Source: Silene conica (taxonomy: Eukaryota > Streptophyta > Magnoliopsida > Caryophyllales > Caryophyllaceae). From it: a stretch of 64,000 bases of DNA. The translations under genes and the position numbers were made by a program. Under the pieces are notes generated by a model, which searched no databases, was not told the DNA's origin, and saw only the letters and a list, made by a program, of their open reading frames with translations. Location of the stretch: contig CM055315.2 of the NCBI GenBank assembly GCA_029255685.2, positions 46,233,705 through 46,297,704 of the forward strand, read 5' to 3'. Positions 9,546-23,492 of this stretch are shown here, in pieces (position 1 is the first letter of the stretch; every line of letters starts with the position of its first letter).

Positions 9546-11818
9546 TGTAATACTCCGTATTTTGTTATATTTTATTTTACTATTTAATATTTATTTGGAA
9601 ATGTTAATAGTTATTTGAACGTCTGTATTCGGTAATTTAATTATCGAATGAGTATTTTATAATTTATATGTTGTGTCAAGGGGCTCGTCTACAAGTTAGT
9701 TAGTAAACCGTGTGTAGTAGCCATCGGGCCTCTAAGTAATGACCTTCGTGACAGCCCATCTGGAATCAAATAAACCACATATCGACATACCCTAGACCAC
9801 ATTTCGATAAACCCTAAACAAAGAACTCGACATAACACCTCACTGCCGCCTTGTTTTGACCCCTCCCTATCCCTACTTTTGACCTAGTCGCCCTACACTC
9901 CCTACACTCATCTCTATACCGCCACATCCGACAACTCAAAGGTGGGATTACTCGGTGGTTTAAGGTAGTCTAGGGCTGTTCGAACTCTCGTATAAGGAGG
10001 TATGGTCACGACCTCACTTCCTCTGTTTTCGCACTTTCTTTTTCTATTCGCAAATTCGGATAGTTATTGTATGTTTACAGTTCAAATTTGTATGTATTGC
10101 TAGTATAGGGAGTATGGTAGTCGTGTTTTGACCTTTGTTGGGTCGTCCTTGACCACCGTGAACCACCAGTAGAGGTCGATTCACCGTCTGTTCATCTCGC
10201 TATTTCCGATTGTATAATCAGGGGCTGTGAACGCGCTGTTCTGTGTTTGATTTCGAATTAATTTCTGTTGTCGTTTTACTCGAGTGATAAGGTCTTTGTA
10301 TAGACTGTAGGCAGGGTGGTAGGATGGTTGTTATCACGGTGGGTCGCGGTGTTTGGCGGTGTTTTTATGGCGAGGTTAGTGGTGTCTGTTGCATAGGAGC
10401 AGGGTAACAATTGAGGGTGCAGGGACTTTTTATGCGTTCGTATGTAAGCAGTAGCGGTGGTCGGCAGCCACCGATCTTCTCCCTAGAACCACCGAGGCTC
10501 AGAGGCGAGCCTGGTGGCGCCAGAAGAGAAGTCGGGGGTTGTAGTTGGTTGTGGGGATGGTGTTAAGCGTGGTAGTCACTCACGAAGCGGGTCTGGTAAG
10601 GGGCTGCGGATTCACGGTTTGTGGGTTTCGTTTCTTGTTGATGTGAGTGTCACGTTAGTAGGTTTTGTATGGCCATGAAATCAGAATATTAGTCGCACGT
10701 TTCTTTAGTTTATACTATTAATATGATCTTTACCAATCTTGACAAATATTTTATGTTAATAATATGAGTATTAATGTTATTGTGATAATTGTATTAGTGG
10801 TAAAGTATACAAGTATTATTATTATTAGTATTGATATATGTTGGGTGTGCACCTTACTTAGTAATGTTCGGTTATTGTATCGTATGCTAAAGTTGTTAAG
10901 TTAATAATTAGTAACTTCTAATTGTTTAGTAATAATTGTTAATGTTGAATATTATATTTAATAAGTAATATATCTAGTAAGTACTATGTTTAGTAAGTCG
11001 TTGGTAAGTAAGCTCATAATTAGTTGGTTGTATGAATAGAGTTTAATTCTAAGTAATATTATAGGAACTGAGTTCGAGGTGGAATAATTCGGGCAGCTGT
11101 TCGGTTGTCTTCCTGCAGGTCGAGGTAGGGGAAATATATTATGATTCATGTTATGACATGAAATGTGTAAGTGATACTTATTACGAGTTTAATATAATTG
11201 TTTATTACTGACTGTGGATCGTATTATTATTATTGATCACTGTGGAGATCGGGAGGTGTGAAATGGGTCTTGTGATATGGGTCTTGTGATATTGGGTCTT
11301 GTGATATGGGACTTGTGATATGGCCATGGGAGGTGCGGTGTGATGGTGGTGTGGTGTGATGGAGGTGCGGTGTGATGGAGGTGTGGTGGTTGATTGGATG
11401 GTATGGAGGTGGAGGAGGATACTGTTCTATTGTTAATTATGTCTTATCTGTTTTTACCTACTCAACCTCGCGGTTGACCCTGTGTATTCGTGTGACACCT
11501 ACGATGATCCGGAATGGGGAGTAGATTTTTCAGGTTAGTGACAGATGGATTAGGAGCTTGGGCTTGGAGAGAGACATGGCTTGGACCTACTTAGAGTTAG
11601 ATCACACTTAGATATCTTCGGTTGTACTTTTATTTTACCAAAGTTTGGACCTCGTAGTTGTTGTAATATCAAGTTTAAATTTAATCAGTTTTTATATATA
11701 TAAAGTACTTTGGTTTGTTTACCTTGTTATTCACTACCTCGGATTTTCCGAGATGGTAACAGTCCTATTTATTTGAGAATGTCTTGCTAAAGGCTCTTAA
11801 ATAAATGGGGGTGTTACA
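9546..11818 (+). repeat. 5' LTR of element B
   Basis: Begins TGTAATACTCCG, ends GGGTGTTACA. It contains four TCTTGTGATATGGG-like units at about 11267-11325, against three in the 3' LTR, and a GGTGYGGTGTGATGGAGG-like repeat at 11333-11400. The short frame at 10958-11149 recurs at 27757-27948 and is a by-product of LTR duplication. Confidence 0.92.
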
Positions 11819-13810
11819 AAGTGGTATCAGAGCCAACGATCCTCAGGCCTAAACTAAATGAATAATAATGAACGTAGGAAGAGTCTAATAAAATGAACCC
11901 CAGGTTAGTAACTGTTAGGAGCCCCAGGATTGGGATGAGTTAGGGGCCCCCTCAAACCAAGCCACTGGCCCTTTCAGTCTAACCTGGTTACCCTTGAGAG
12001 TTGTAGAGCGTGGGTAGTATAGAATGGAGGAAAAGACCCAATGTAAATTGTACTAACAGTTTGCAGGTGCGGAATGAGGTGGGTAATGATGTGCTATGAA
12101 AGAATACGGTTGGTAATATATACTGCGCATCAAGAGATTGATGTTGAATGTTGGTTGAGATATATTATTTCTGGTATTGAGAACATGAGTTTTTGAATAT
12201 GAGTTTTACTTGTATATATGGTGATATGCATGCGGTTATATGATCCCTGAACCGTTAGGTAGAGATATAGTATAATGATATGTGTAATGAGTTGATGAGC
12301 TATAGCTATCTAAGAGGATAGATGTAGGAGAGATATGATCATGTGTAAAGCTAGTAGACCGAAACGGATGTCGTGTCCGTTGATAATTGTTTGTTACTAT
12401 TCTATGTGTGTATACACTTCTTACTTGCATGCCTTATTCTCTGCAAGAGTTTACTGATGGGCTTACTAGGCAAATGTGATCGGAATTTGAGATTTATAAT
12501 TGTTATTATTTTACTAATATCTTTAGCAATCCATGTCTAGTGATATGAGAAATGTGTTGCCCTAAGCCATGAATGTTATATAGTTATACGGAATGTATTC
12601 CATAGGTCAGACTTTACATTTACAAGCCAATTTTATATTTATTTATATATATATAACTTTTGAATTCTTTAATTGATTCTATTTTCGGTTTCACAATCTT
12701 TACCGTTTCTAGATGACAATTTCGGTTTGAAATAATGAATAAATGTTAATATGGTGCAATGTCATTTCTATGCTTCAAAATGCGTCAACATGCCTTTGAG
12801 AATGTTACATTGTTTGTACATACTGCCATTTAAAATGTGTTCTATATATATATGAATATGCAAATTTTATGTGTGATAACCTTCTGAATTAGCTTTCCAA
12901 TACCGTTGGTTTCATGTTAATACGAGTTATATTTTACATTAAATAATTACTTTAAGATATGCAATTGATTCTTTTCCTATGAGTAGTTAATTCCTTCTTA
13001 ATTCTAAAAACTATAATAGTTCGCAAAATAACTAAGAGGTTATTTAATTATGATTTTTGGAAGATGCTGCATGATGTGTGATTGTTGAAATGTGGAAGCT
13101 TTAAATATGAAAGTTTACTCAGTTATGAATTCGGTGATGTCACCAAGTAATATTCTGGTATAGCATTAGTATTAATATGTACGGTAGATATATGATATGT
13201 ATATGAACGTTATTATATGATAATATAACCTTGTTATTTCATGGACTTTTATAGAATAGTTTCAATTGTACAGACGTTCTTACTTTCTAGTGATATGACC
13301 TCAAAACAATGAGGTGGTGTTCGTATGTGATGTTAAAATCATGTTTACCAGAGGAGAGTCTAGACAAGTGGTAGAATGAAAATCAACTGGTAAACGTATT
13401 AGCATGATATAGCAATCTAATTACTATACGTAATAGTGATTATTTGAAACAATGTGAATCTTACTGATGTTCCTTCGTGTATCTATGGTATATCGTTGTC
13501 TAGTTCACTGAGCTAATAATCTTTTTAACACCTTCATGTATATTGTTATGTCACAAACTGAATTACATTTGCTATGTTTAAAATCTGAACTTTATATATT
13601 GAGTTATTAACTGGTTGACATGGGATTTATGGAGGTACTAGTCTTGTAATTCATTTACGTTTATTGTTAAAATTTTCATAAGGCATGCACTAGAAGAACA
13701 ATCTTTTAGTAAAGAAGAGTCAGGATGTCTCTATGTAGTGTTGTTTCGATTTATAGCTTGTAATATTGTCATTTGGCTCGTATTTATAAATTGTCGTAAA
13801 TTACCACTTT
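11819..13810 (+). other. Noncoding interior of element B, left part
   Basis: Primer-binding site TGGTATCAGAGCC at 11822-11834, then a leader with AACGATCCTCAGGCC shared with A and C. The remainder is AT-rich and matches A's interior. It stops at the ACTTT duplication (13806-13810) made by element C. Confidence 0.8.
11822..11834 (+). other. Primer-binding site of element B
   Basis: TGGTATCAGAGCC three bases after the 5' LTR end, initiator methionine tRNA type. Confidence 0.88.
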
Positions 13811-14726
13811 TGTAACACCCCCATTTATTTAGAGGCCTGAACTAGGACCCTCCAAATAACCAAGGGTGTTACCATCTCGGAAACCCGAGGCAGTAGATAA
13901 CAAAGGAAGAACTACAGTACTTTATTTAATAATTTAACGTTTCATAAAGTCTCAAAACATTACAACTGTAGAAACTAAACCAAAGTTTAAGTCTGATGAA
14001 ACTAAAAGACTGATCTAACACTAGACAGGTCCGTTCCAAGTTCTCTCCTCCCTTCCGCATCCATAAGTCTAACCTGTCATTCTGCTCCCCAATAAATTGG
14101 ATCAACACAGACACATCAAACAAACAACAAACAGGGTCAACACGAGGTTGAGTAGGTAATATGATTAAACATGAAATATCACAAAATACAATTCCTCCAT
14201 CTCCTCCAAATCAACTCCTCCACATCACCCAACACATCACACCTCCCATGGCCATATCACAAGTCCCTTATCACAAGACCCTTATCACAAGACCCGATTC
14301 AAACCTCCGTCCTCCACAACAACAGTAAGATCAATCAATCAATATATATATATTCACATTTCAATGTAAACTTCATACAATAGATATTCTCATGTCAATA
14401 CACAACCACCAATGTAAATATTCCCCTACCTTGAACTGCGGAAGATAAAAGCAAGTGCGCGACGGCTACTAAAAGTGTTCCACGCGAAAACCTCCACCTA
14501 GACATATATCATATAATTAATAAGACTCCCTAAAACTCGAAACATAAGTACGCATTCCATTTATAGCACTTTCCTCAAGAGAAAAGTTTCCTTTAAAAGA
14601 CATCACCAAAAATAGTAACTTTCTAAATATAGCACTATCTTAAACATATTAACATACCCATTAAATATAATACCCAAAATAATAACCAAAACACAATTGA
14701 TAACACACCATAAATAAATTACTAAC

Positions 14727-15964
<1,238 letters not shown>

Positions 15965-17048
15965 AACGCAACAACAACTACGTAGAAAGAACCGCACCAA
16001 AACACGAATAGCATTTTTCGAATACGATCCGCGACCAAAACAGAACCCGCACCAAAACAGCCCCCATACCCGCCTTATCACGCCACTGCTACCACCCATA
16101 ACCACCCAGACTTGCACCCTGTACCGCCTGGTACCACCACAACCCCTACCAGCCGCTTCGCCTCTCTCCGCCAAGATGAACCAGGGCCGCAAACAGGCCT
16201 GGTTCATCACCGAACATTCTGACCAGACTAAAACAGCCACCCCATCGACACCCCTATAGACCCTGACACCCGACGACTCCGACACCCAACACCAGCCCCA
16301 ACACCACCTTAGCTGACACAGTGGTAACACCGCATTGACCTCCCCGAGTCAGCGGTGTTACCGTTCCCAACACCCCCTGGTCACCAATAAATTAAATACA
16401 ACAACAGCAGAACGCGAGAACAGTACTCCGACCACCCTGTCGACCACCCCTTTATCGCCGTACCCATACACCTCTGATTACCACGACTACCACCCCCGAC
16501 ATCACCCCACTACCTACTGAAAACCCACGCAAAGACCCGTGAACAAGATCCACAGACCCGACATAAAACTCCCTTAAAACTAACGCCTGATAAAACCAAA
16601 ACGATAAAACAGACAGACACGACCCTTCTGACACCGTCACAACCACCCTCCACGACGCACCACAACAACCAACAACACCACCCCATATACTTACATACGT
16701 TCACTACATGTCCTACTACAACAAGATGCAAAAACAACAACAATTAAACGATTTATAACCTACAGATTATATGATGAAAGTTATAAGACGAGTTGATGCT
16801 ATGTGCTGACATACCGAATACCAGGGCCAAACGAACCACCGAAAGAGGGCCTACCACCACCACGACCACCTTCTTTTCCTTCTATGCTATGACGGCTAGG
16901 GTTTTGGGCGTTCAGATTTAGGTTAGAAAGGGGTTTAGGGTAAGATTAATAAGATTAAAGCATCTAAATAAGGAGGCAGCAGCATAGGTTATAACTTGTA
17001 TTATATTTTCGACATCATGAGCTGCTCTATTTCACAAATTCCGAGGCC

Positions 17049-17085
17049 CACTGGCCTGACCAGTGATCAGGGGTTCGAGCCCCCT
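17049..17085 (+). other. tRNA-like double hairpin in the 3' LTR of C
   Basis: Hairpin CACTGG-CCTGA-CCAGTG (17049-17065) is followed by a T-arm-like hairpin AGGGG-TTCGAGC-CCCCT (17069-17085), which includes a B-box-like GGTTCGAGCCC. The same fold is in the other LTR at 24569-24605. No full cloverleaf or proper anticodon loop is seen, so it is a tRNA-like relic, not a tRNA gene. Confidence 0.45.
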
Positions 17086-17214
17086 TACGGACGTCAAGTG
17101 ATTATAAGCTATAAACCCTTAGTCCCTACTTCGAACCCCATAAGCATACAAACTTATACGATTTTTGCCGTTGATCGCGTAATTAAATATAAAGAGAGAA
17201 TACGGGTTATTACA

Positions 17215-17319
17215 GTCTTTCCTCCTTAAAATGAACTTCGTCCCGAAGTTCACCCACTCGTAACGCACAACAAAACTTAACCAAGTGAAAGAAACACAGA
17301 ATGTTACATTCTACCCCCC
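17215..17319 (-). promoter_or_regulatory. Polypurine tract, hairpin and fossil cassette of element C
   Basis: Read on the minus strand, the purine tract lies at 17227-17215, directly before the LTR. It is preceded by the perfect hairpin GAACTTCG-GGA-CGAAGTTC (17233-17251). Further upstream, at 17303-17319, lies GGGGGG-TAGAATGTAAC, the usual Tekay LTR border, now internal. A and B have the same arrangement. Confidence 0.75.
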
Positions 17320-17378
17320 ATAAAAAAAAGAAGTTACGTCCTCGTAACTTACCTTAAGCGAAGAGTTGCGGATAACGC

Positions 17379-19975
17379 TCCTTCATGGACGCCTCGGACT
17401 CGATCCTAGGTAGCTTCCTCCACATTGTGATTGGTCCACAAGACCTTCACTAACACTGTCTCTCCGTTCCGAGTCTTCCGAATCTTTCTATCCAAAATCT
17501 CCCTTGGAACCTCGGTGTAGGCAAGCTGTTCATCGACCTCAATTTCTTCATGGTTCAATACATGCGTGGGGTCACTTACATACTTCCTTAGCTGAGAAAC
17601 GTGGAACACATTATGGACCTTGGAGAGAGCTGTAGGTAACGCTAATCGGTATGCTACCTCTCCAACTCTGTCCAAAATCTCAAATGGTCCAATAAATTTC
17701 TGACTTAACTTGCCACGCTTTCCGAACGTCATCACCCCCTTCATGGGAGATACCTTCAGTAGTACCTTCTCACCTGACTCAAAAGAAATGTCACTTCTCT
17801 TAAGATCTGCGTAACTCTTCTGTCTCTCCTGGGCAGCCCTCATTTTCTGCCGGATTATCTGAACTTGCTCAACCATTTCCTGGATCATATCTGGACCTAG
17901 AACAACAGCATCAGTGCGATCATCCCAACATACAGGACTCCGACACTTCCTCCCATACAATGCCTCAAAAGGAGCCATCCTGATGCTAGCATGGTAGCTA
18001 TTATTATACGAGAACTCTATCAGTCCCAACCGCTCTTCCCACGATCCCCCGAACTCCAGTATACAAGCTCTCAACATGTCTTCCAAGGTCTGGATGGTCC
18101 TTTCTGTCTGACCATCTGTAGCTGGGTGAAAAGCGGTACTCATCTTTAACTGCGTGCCCAACGCGGCTTGCAGCTCTTGCCAAAATCTGGAGATAAATCT
18201 AGAGTCGCGATCGGAAACAATATCCTTGGGAACGCCATGCAACCTGACTACATTCTGCACATATGCCTTTGCTAACTCAGCCTTACTCCAGGTATCTTTC
18301 ATTGGAATAAAGTGAGCGGACTTGGTCAGTCTATCCACGATTACCCAGATCATATTGTTGCCCTTCTGAGTGCGAGGCAACCCCACAATAAAATCCATAG
18401 AAATATTCTCCCACTTCCATTCAGGTATATCCAGTGGCTGGATCTTCCCTTGAGGTCTCTTGTGCTCACCTTTTACCCTCTGACATGTCAAACACCGCGA
18501 CACGAACTCGGCAACTTCCTTTTTCATATTGGGCCACCAAAAGGTCTTCTTGAGGTCTTTGTACAATTTATCGCCCCCTGAGTGAACGGAATAAGGCGTA
18601 GCATGAGCTTCAGTTAAGATTTTCTTTTTCAATTCGTCATCATCTGGAATACACCATCTCCCACTGAATCTCAGGCTACCATCATCATGGACACTGAATT
18701 TGGATTCGGTCCCTCTATCACTGCCTTCGATCATCCCTCGCCACTTCTGAATCCTCAAATCCCCCTTCTGCAATTCCCTGATTTCACCATACAATTCTGG
18801 TTCCACCGTCAGATCGCTAAGAGTATCTCCTTTTCGAATCATGTAAATTCCCATTTCTCCCAACTCATTGAGCAATTTGACCCTTGATCTGGCACTAATC
18901 AAGGCATGAACAGATTTCCTACTCAAGGCGTCAGCAACCACGTTAGCCTTGCCCTCATGATAGACAATCTGCATATCGTAGTCGCCAATCAGTTCGATCC
19001 ACCTCCTTTGCCTCATATTTAATTCCCGCTGGGTGTAGATGTACTTCAAGCTTTTGTGGTCGAAAAACACTTTAAATGTGGCCCCGTACAGGTAATGACG
19101 CCACAGTTTTAGTGCAAAGACCACCACCCCTAACTCCAAGTCATGAGTAGGATAATTCTCTTCATAGGTCTTCAGTTGTCGGGAAGCATAAGCTATCACT
19201 CTCCCATTCTGCATTAGCACACATCCTAGTCCATGCTTCGAAGCATCAGTATAAACTTCAAGGTTATCATTCCCATCTGGCAAGGCAAGGATAGGAGCTG
19301 TCGTCAGACGTTCCTTAAGGGTTAAGAACGCCTTCTCACAACTCTCATCCCATACGAAACGATTCTTCTTTCTCATTAATGACGTCAGCGGCTTAGCTAT
19401 CTTCGAGAAATCTTTGACAAATCTCCTGTAATACCCACCTAACCCCAAGAAACTTCGGATCTCTCCCACATTCTTTGGACTTTGCCATCTTGTCACAGCC
19501 TCGATCTTGCTGGGGTCCACAGACACCCCCTCCTTAGAAATTACATGACCCAAGAAGGCAACCTTCTCTAACCAGAATTCGCATTTACTCAACTTAGCAT
19601 ATAACCCATTCACCTCAAGAGTCTTCAACACGGTCCTCAGATGTTCCTCATGCTCTTCTTTGTTCTTGGAATACACCAAAATGTCGTCGATAAACACAAC
19701 CACGAACTTATCTAGGTACGGACTGAATACGCGGTTCATCAAATCCATGAACACTGCTGGTGCATTCGTCAACCCGAACGGCATAACCACAAATTCGTAG
19801 TGGCCATACCTTGTTCTGAACGCGGTTTGGGAATATCCTCATCCTTAATCCTCAATTGGTGATAACCCAATCTCAGATCAATTTTTGAAAAGACTCCGGC
19901 CCCACTCAATTGATCGAATAGGTCATCAATTCTCGGCAAAGGGTAGCGGTTCTTGATAGTCGCGTTGTTCAGCTC
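17379..19975 (-). pseudogene. Element C pol: RT, RNase H, integrase, chromodomain-like tail (broken)
   Basis: From a TGA at 19978-19976 the RT continues in the same frame until a one-base loss in an A-run near 19826-19830 shifts it. The long open stretch then runs from 19790 to 17406. Visible motifs are RT catalytic FIDDILVYS (about 19690), RNase [14 protein letters not shown] (about 19255), the integrase zinc region with [18 protein letters not shown] and CLTC, core DFIVGLP and SDRDSRF with DGQTERT, and a chromodomain-like end EILDRK...[18 protein letters not shown] plus a shift at about 17406 puts the last peptide (SMKERYPQLFA) in another frame. The apparent start at 19790 is a GTG inside RT, not a true start. 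Known role: copy and insert the element. Confidence 0.88.
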
Positions 19976-21955
19976 TCAATAATCAACGCAAAGTCTCAGA
20001 CTCCCGTCCTTCTTCTTTACAAAAAGTACGGGCGCTCCCCAGGTTGACACACTAGGCCGGATGAATCCCTTCTCAGCCAATTCATCCAGTTGCTTTTTCA
20101 ATTCTTCCATCTCTTTGGGTCCCATTCGGTAAGGTGATTTTGATATTGGTCCCGCACCAGGTTTGAGATCGATAGAGAAGTCGACCTCCCTCCTAGGTGG
20201 TAATCCTGACACATCGTCCCGGAACACTCTCTCAAACTCCCTCACCACTGGTATCTCACTAATACCCGGAGTCTCCACCTCACAGTTCCACATTTGACAC
20301 AAGATTAAACTGCCCCCCTTACGCAAGCTCGATTTTAGGGTATTAACCGATATGAACTTGACCTTAGGTTTAACCATGAATCCCCTATAGGTCACTCTCA
20401 CCCCCTTAGGTCCCCTCAGAGAAATTTTCTTTTGGTAACAGTCAATGAAAGCCCGGTATTTTCCCAGCCAATCCATCCCCAGGATTACTTCAAAGTCCCC
20501 CAATGGAAACTCGATAAGGTCGCAATGGAAAACCACTTCCCTTATATTGACAGGCACACTCCTAAAGACTTTATTACATAGTACTGATTCTCCGGATGGT
20601 ATTGTTACTGGATCCTCTACCCAATCATAGATATCAAGTCTTAACTTCCTAGCATGATCTCTAGACACAAAAGAATGGGTTGCGCCGGAATCAAAGAGTA
20701 CGAAAGTAGGTTTAAGGTTCACGAGAAAAGTACCAGTCACTACATGGGCGTCATCCTTGGCAGCTTGTTTCTCCATGGCAAAGAGTTTGCCACTAGTCTT
20801 CACTCCACTCTGGCTTGTAGAGGCGGCTCCTGTTTGCTGATTTCCTCCAACTGCGGCCTTTTGGTTACTGCCACTCCCGTTGTACTGGTTATGCTGGGAA
20901 CGGTTTTGATAATTGTTATAGCTCCTCTGGTAGTTGTTGCTAGTACCAGACCTCGAATTTCCCCCATAACCTGACATAGGGGTGCGGTAACCTCCACTCC
21001 CTGAAGTGTTCATGCGGGGCCCACTGTACCCCGGAGTTGGAGTACGGTAACCCCCAGATTGATATCCTCCCGAAGATCGACACACTGCCTGTTTATGCCC
21101 CGTCTTTCCACACCCAAAACATACGATCCCCACCGAACTGGCCCCTGAACTACCACCCTTGTAATTTCCCGCACTCTGGTTCTTGGCACCTGTCGAAGCA
21201 TTGCTGTTGAAGTATCCACTGTACTTATTAGAATTCTGCTTTTTCGACCCAGAACTGTCACCCAAGGTCTCAGTCTTCCTCTTGTCACTTCTTGTCTTCT
21301 TTTCCTCTCTGATCATGTCTGTGAGCCTTTCTGCCGCCCCGGCCCGTAAATAAATATCTCGAACAGTAGTGGGTGGTGCAGCAATGAGCCTCTTCTTGAC
21401 TGCTATGGTTAACCCTCTCTCAAACTTCATGGCAAGCATCGGCTCATCCATCCCCATTTCTCCCACATGGTTTAACAGCTGAAGGAACTTTCTGTAGTAG
21501 ACCTCCACGGTCATTTCCTCAGTCATCCTAAAAAGTTGAAATTCCTCTCTGAGCTTGCTCTTTTGAAACTCAGGTAGGAAAACTTCGAACAAGATTCTCT
21601 TGAATGTGACCCATTCCACGTGGTTAATCCCATCCTCGACAGCAGCCTCTCGGATTTCTCCCTTGTTCCCCGTCCACCAATCGCCAGCCATTCCCCTCAA
21701 GTAGTGAGCAGCTTGATCTACTCTCAGTTCTTCGGGACAGTCTATCAATTCGAACAAATTGCTGAACTCTCGACACCATTCTCCGAGGAGGTGAGGTTCT
21801 CCCTCCCCGGTGAATTGTGTAGGGTTATGCCTTGCGATTATGATACTCATTTTAGCAGAATCCATGCGTCTCGCCTTCAAGGCCTCATTTTCAGCTATCA
21901 GCAAGTCTAACTCCTCTTATGTGATATTGGCTGCGTTATTTCTTCTTGGAGGCAT
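19976..21955 (-). pseudogene. Element C gag-protease and start of RT (broken)
   Basis: The family-like start is ATG at 21955 (MPPRRNNAANIT), with an in-frame TAA at codon 13 (21919-21917). The frame then stays open to the TGA at 19978-19976. It contains a retrotransposon gag capsid domain (WWTGNKGEIREA...FLPEFQKSKLREEF), a Gly/Asn/Ser-rich linker, a CCHC zinc knuckle CFGCGKTGHKQAVC near residue 277, and a retropepsin motif VLFDSGATHSFVS near residue 418. It ends in the RT N-terminus (LFVKKKDGSLRLCVDY). The next Met (21904) only bypasses the first stop. The product would be capsid and maturation protease. The stops fit C-to-T decay. Confidence 0.88.
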
Positions 21956-22479
21956 TCTAAGACATTCAAATAAAAGATGAGTCCCGGTTTTAAGTATGGG
22001 TACCCATTCGTATTAAGGTCATCACCTTTAAACATCAAACTACTTATGCAACTAAAATATGTATTAGCATCACTTCCTACACATGGCTCAGGGATCACAT
22101 AACCGCATATCATTAGACATGATATAACTATTAATATAACACCAATTATCGCATGTATCCTCGTTATCATGTACTTTATGTAAAACACCCATATAATCAT
22201 ACTCTTTCTTTCATATTCATGCCATTCGTATAACAGATGAATTCTTATAACCTCTTAGCATGCTTTACCACCATTCCCATCACTTCCTATTCTACCCTTT
22301 TCGCTCGTATGCACTCAAGGTATCCGGGTAAAACTGAGAGGGCCTATGGTTTAGTGTGAGGGGGGCCCCAGACTCATACTTCCCCTTTAGCGTGCTCCTA
22401 ACAGTTCTATCCCGGGGTTCATTTTATTTAGACTCTCCCTACATTCATTGGATTCATTAGGTTAGGCCTGAGGATCGTT
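21956..22479 (-). other. Leader of element C, primer-binding site deleted
   Basis: The last bases next to the LTR match the leaders of A and B (AGGCCTGAGGATCG read on plus). The 18 bases that should lie between leader and LTR, including the whole primer-binding site and the last two LTR bases, are absent: GATCGTT runs straight into TAACACCCCC at 22480. Otherwise noncoding. Confidence 0.8.
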
Positions 22480-23397
22480 TAACACCCCCATTTATTTAGA
22501 GGCCTGAACTAGGACCCTCCAAATAACCAAGGGTGTTACCATCTCGGAAACCCGAGGCAGTAGATAACAAAGGAAGAACTACAGTACTTTATTTAATAAT
22601 TTAACGTTTCATAAAGTCTCAAAACATTACAACTGTAGAAACTAAACCAAAGTTTAAGTCTGATGAAACTAAAAGACTGATCTAACACTAGACAGGTCCG
22701 TTCCAAGTTCTCTCCTCCCTTCCGCATCCATAAGTCTAACCTGTCATTCTGCTCCCCAATAAATTGGATCAAGACAGACACATCAAACAAACAACAAACA
22801 GGGTCAACACGAGGTTGAGTAGGTAATATGATTAAACATGAAATATCACAAAATACAATTCCTCCATCTCCTCCAAATCAACTCCTCCACATCACCCAAC
22901 ACATCACACCTCCCATGGCCATATCACAAGTCCCTTATCACAAGACCCTTATCACAAGACCCGATTCAAACCTCCGTCCTCCACAACAACAGTAAGATCA
23001 ATCAATCAATATATATATATATATTCACATTTCAATGTAAACTTCATACAATAGATATTCTCATGTCAATACACAACCACCAATGTAAATATTCCCCTAC
23101 CTTGAACTGCGGAAGATAAAAGCAAGTGCGCGACGGCTACTAAAAGTCTTCCACGCGAAAACCTCCACCTAGACATATATCATATAATTATTAAGACTCC
23201 CTAAAACTCGTAACATAAGTACGCATTCCATTTATAGCACTTTCCTCAAGAGAAAAGTTTCCTTTAAAAGACATCACCAAAAATAGTAGCTTTCTAAATA
23301 TAGCACTATCTTAAAAATATTAACATACCCATTAAATATAATACCCAAAATAATAACCAAAACACAATTGATAACACACCATAAATAAATTACTAAC

Positions 23398-23492
<95 letters not shown>

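Noticed and set aside
10958-11149. 63-residue frame repeated at 27757-27948
   Set aside because: Same LTR position in the two LTRs of B.
11262-11410. CRISPR-like array of short repeats in B's LTR
   Set aside because: Units are directly adjacent LTR subrepeats without unique spacers, and this is plant DNA.
13926-14123. 65-residue frame repeated at 22593-22790
   Set aside because: Lies in both LTRs of C next to the LTR end; no recognisable protein.
17041-17090. Functional tRNA gene
   Set aside because: Only a T-arm-like and one other hairpin are present; no acceptor stem pairing, D arm or proper anticodon loop.
20445-21288. Several 60-106 residue frames overlapping gag of C
   Set aside because: They are shadows of the gag-protease frame and lack independent support.
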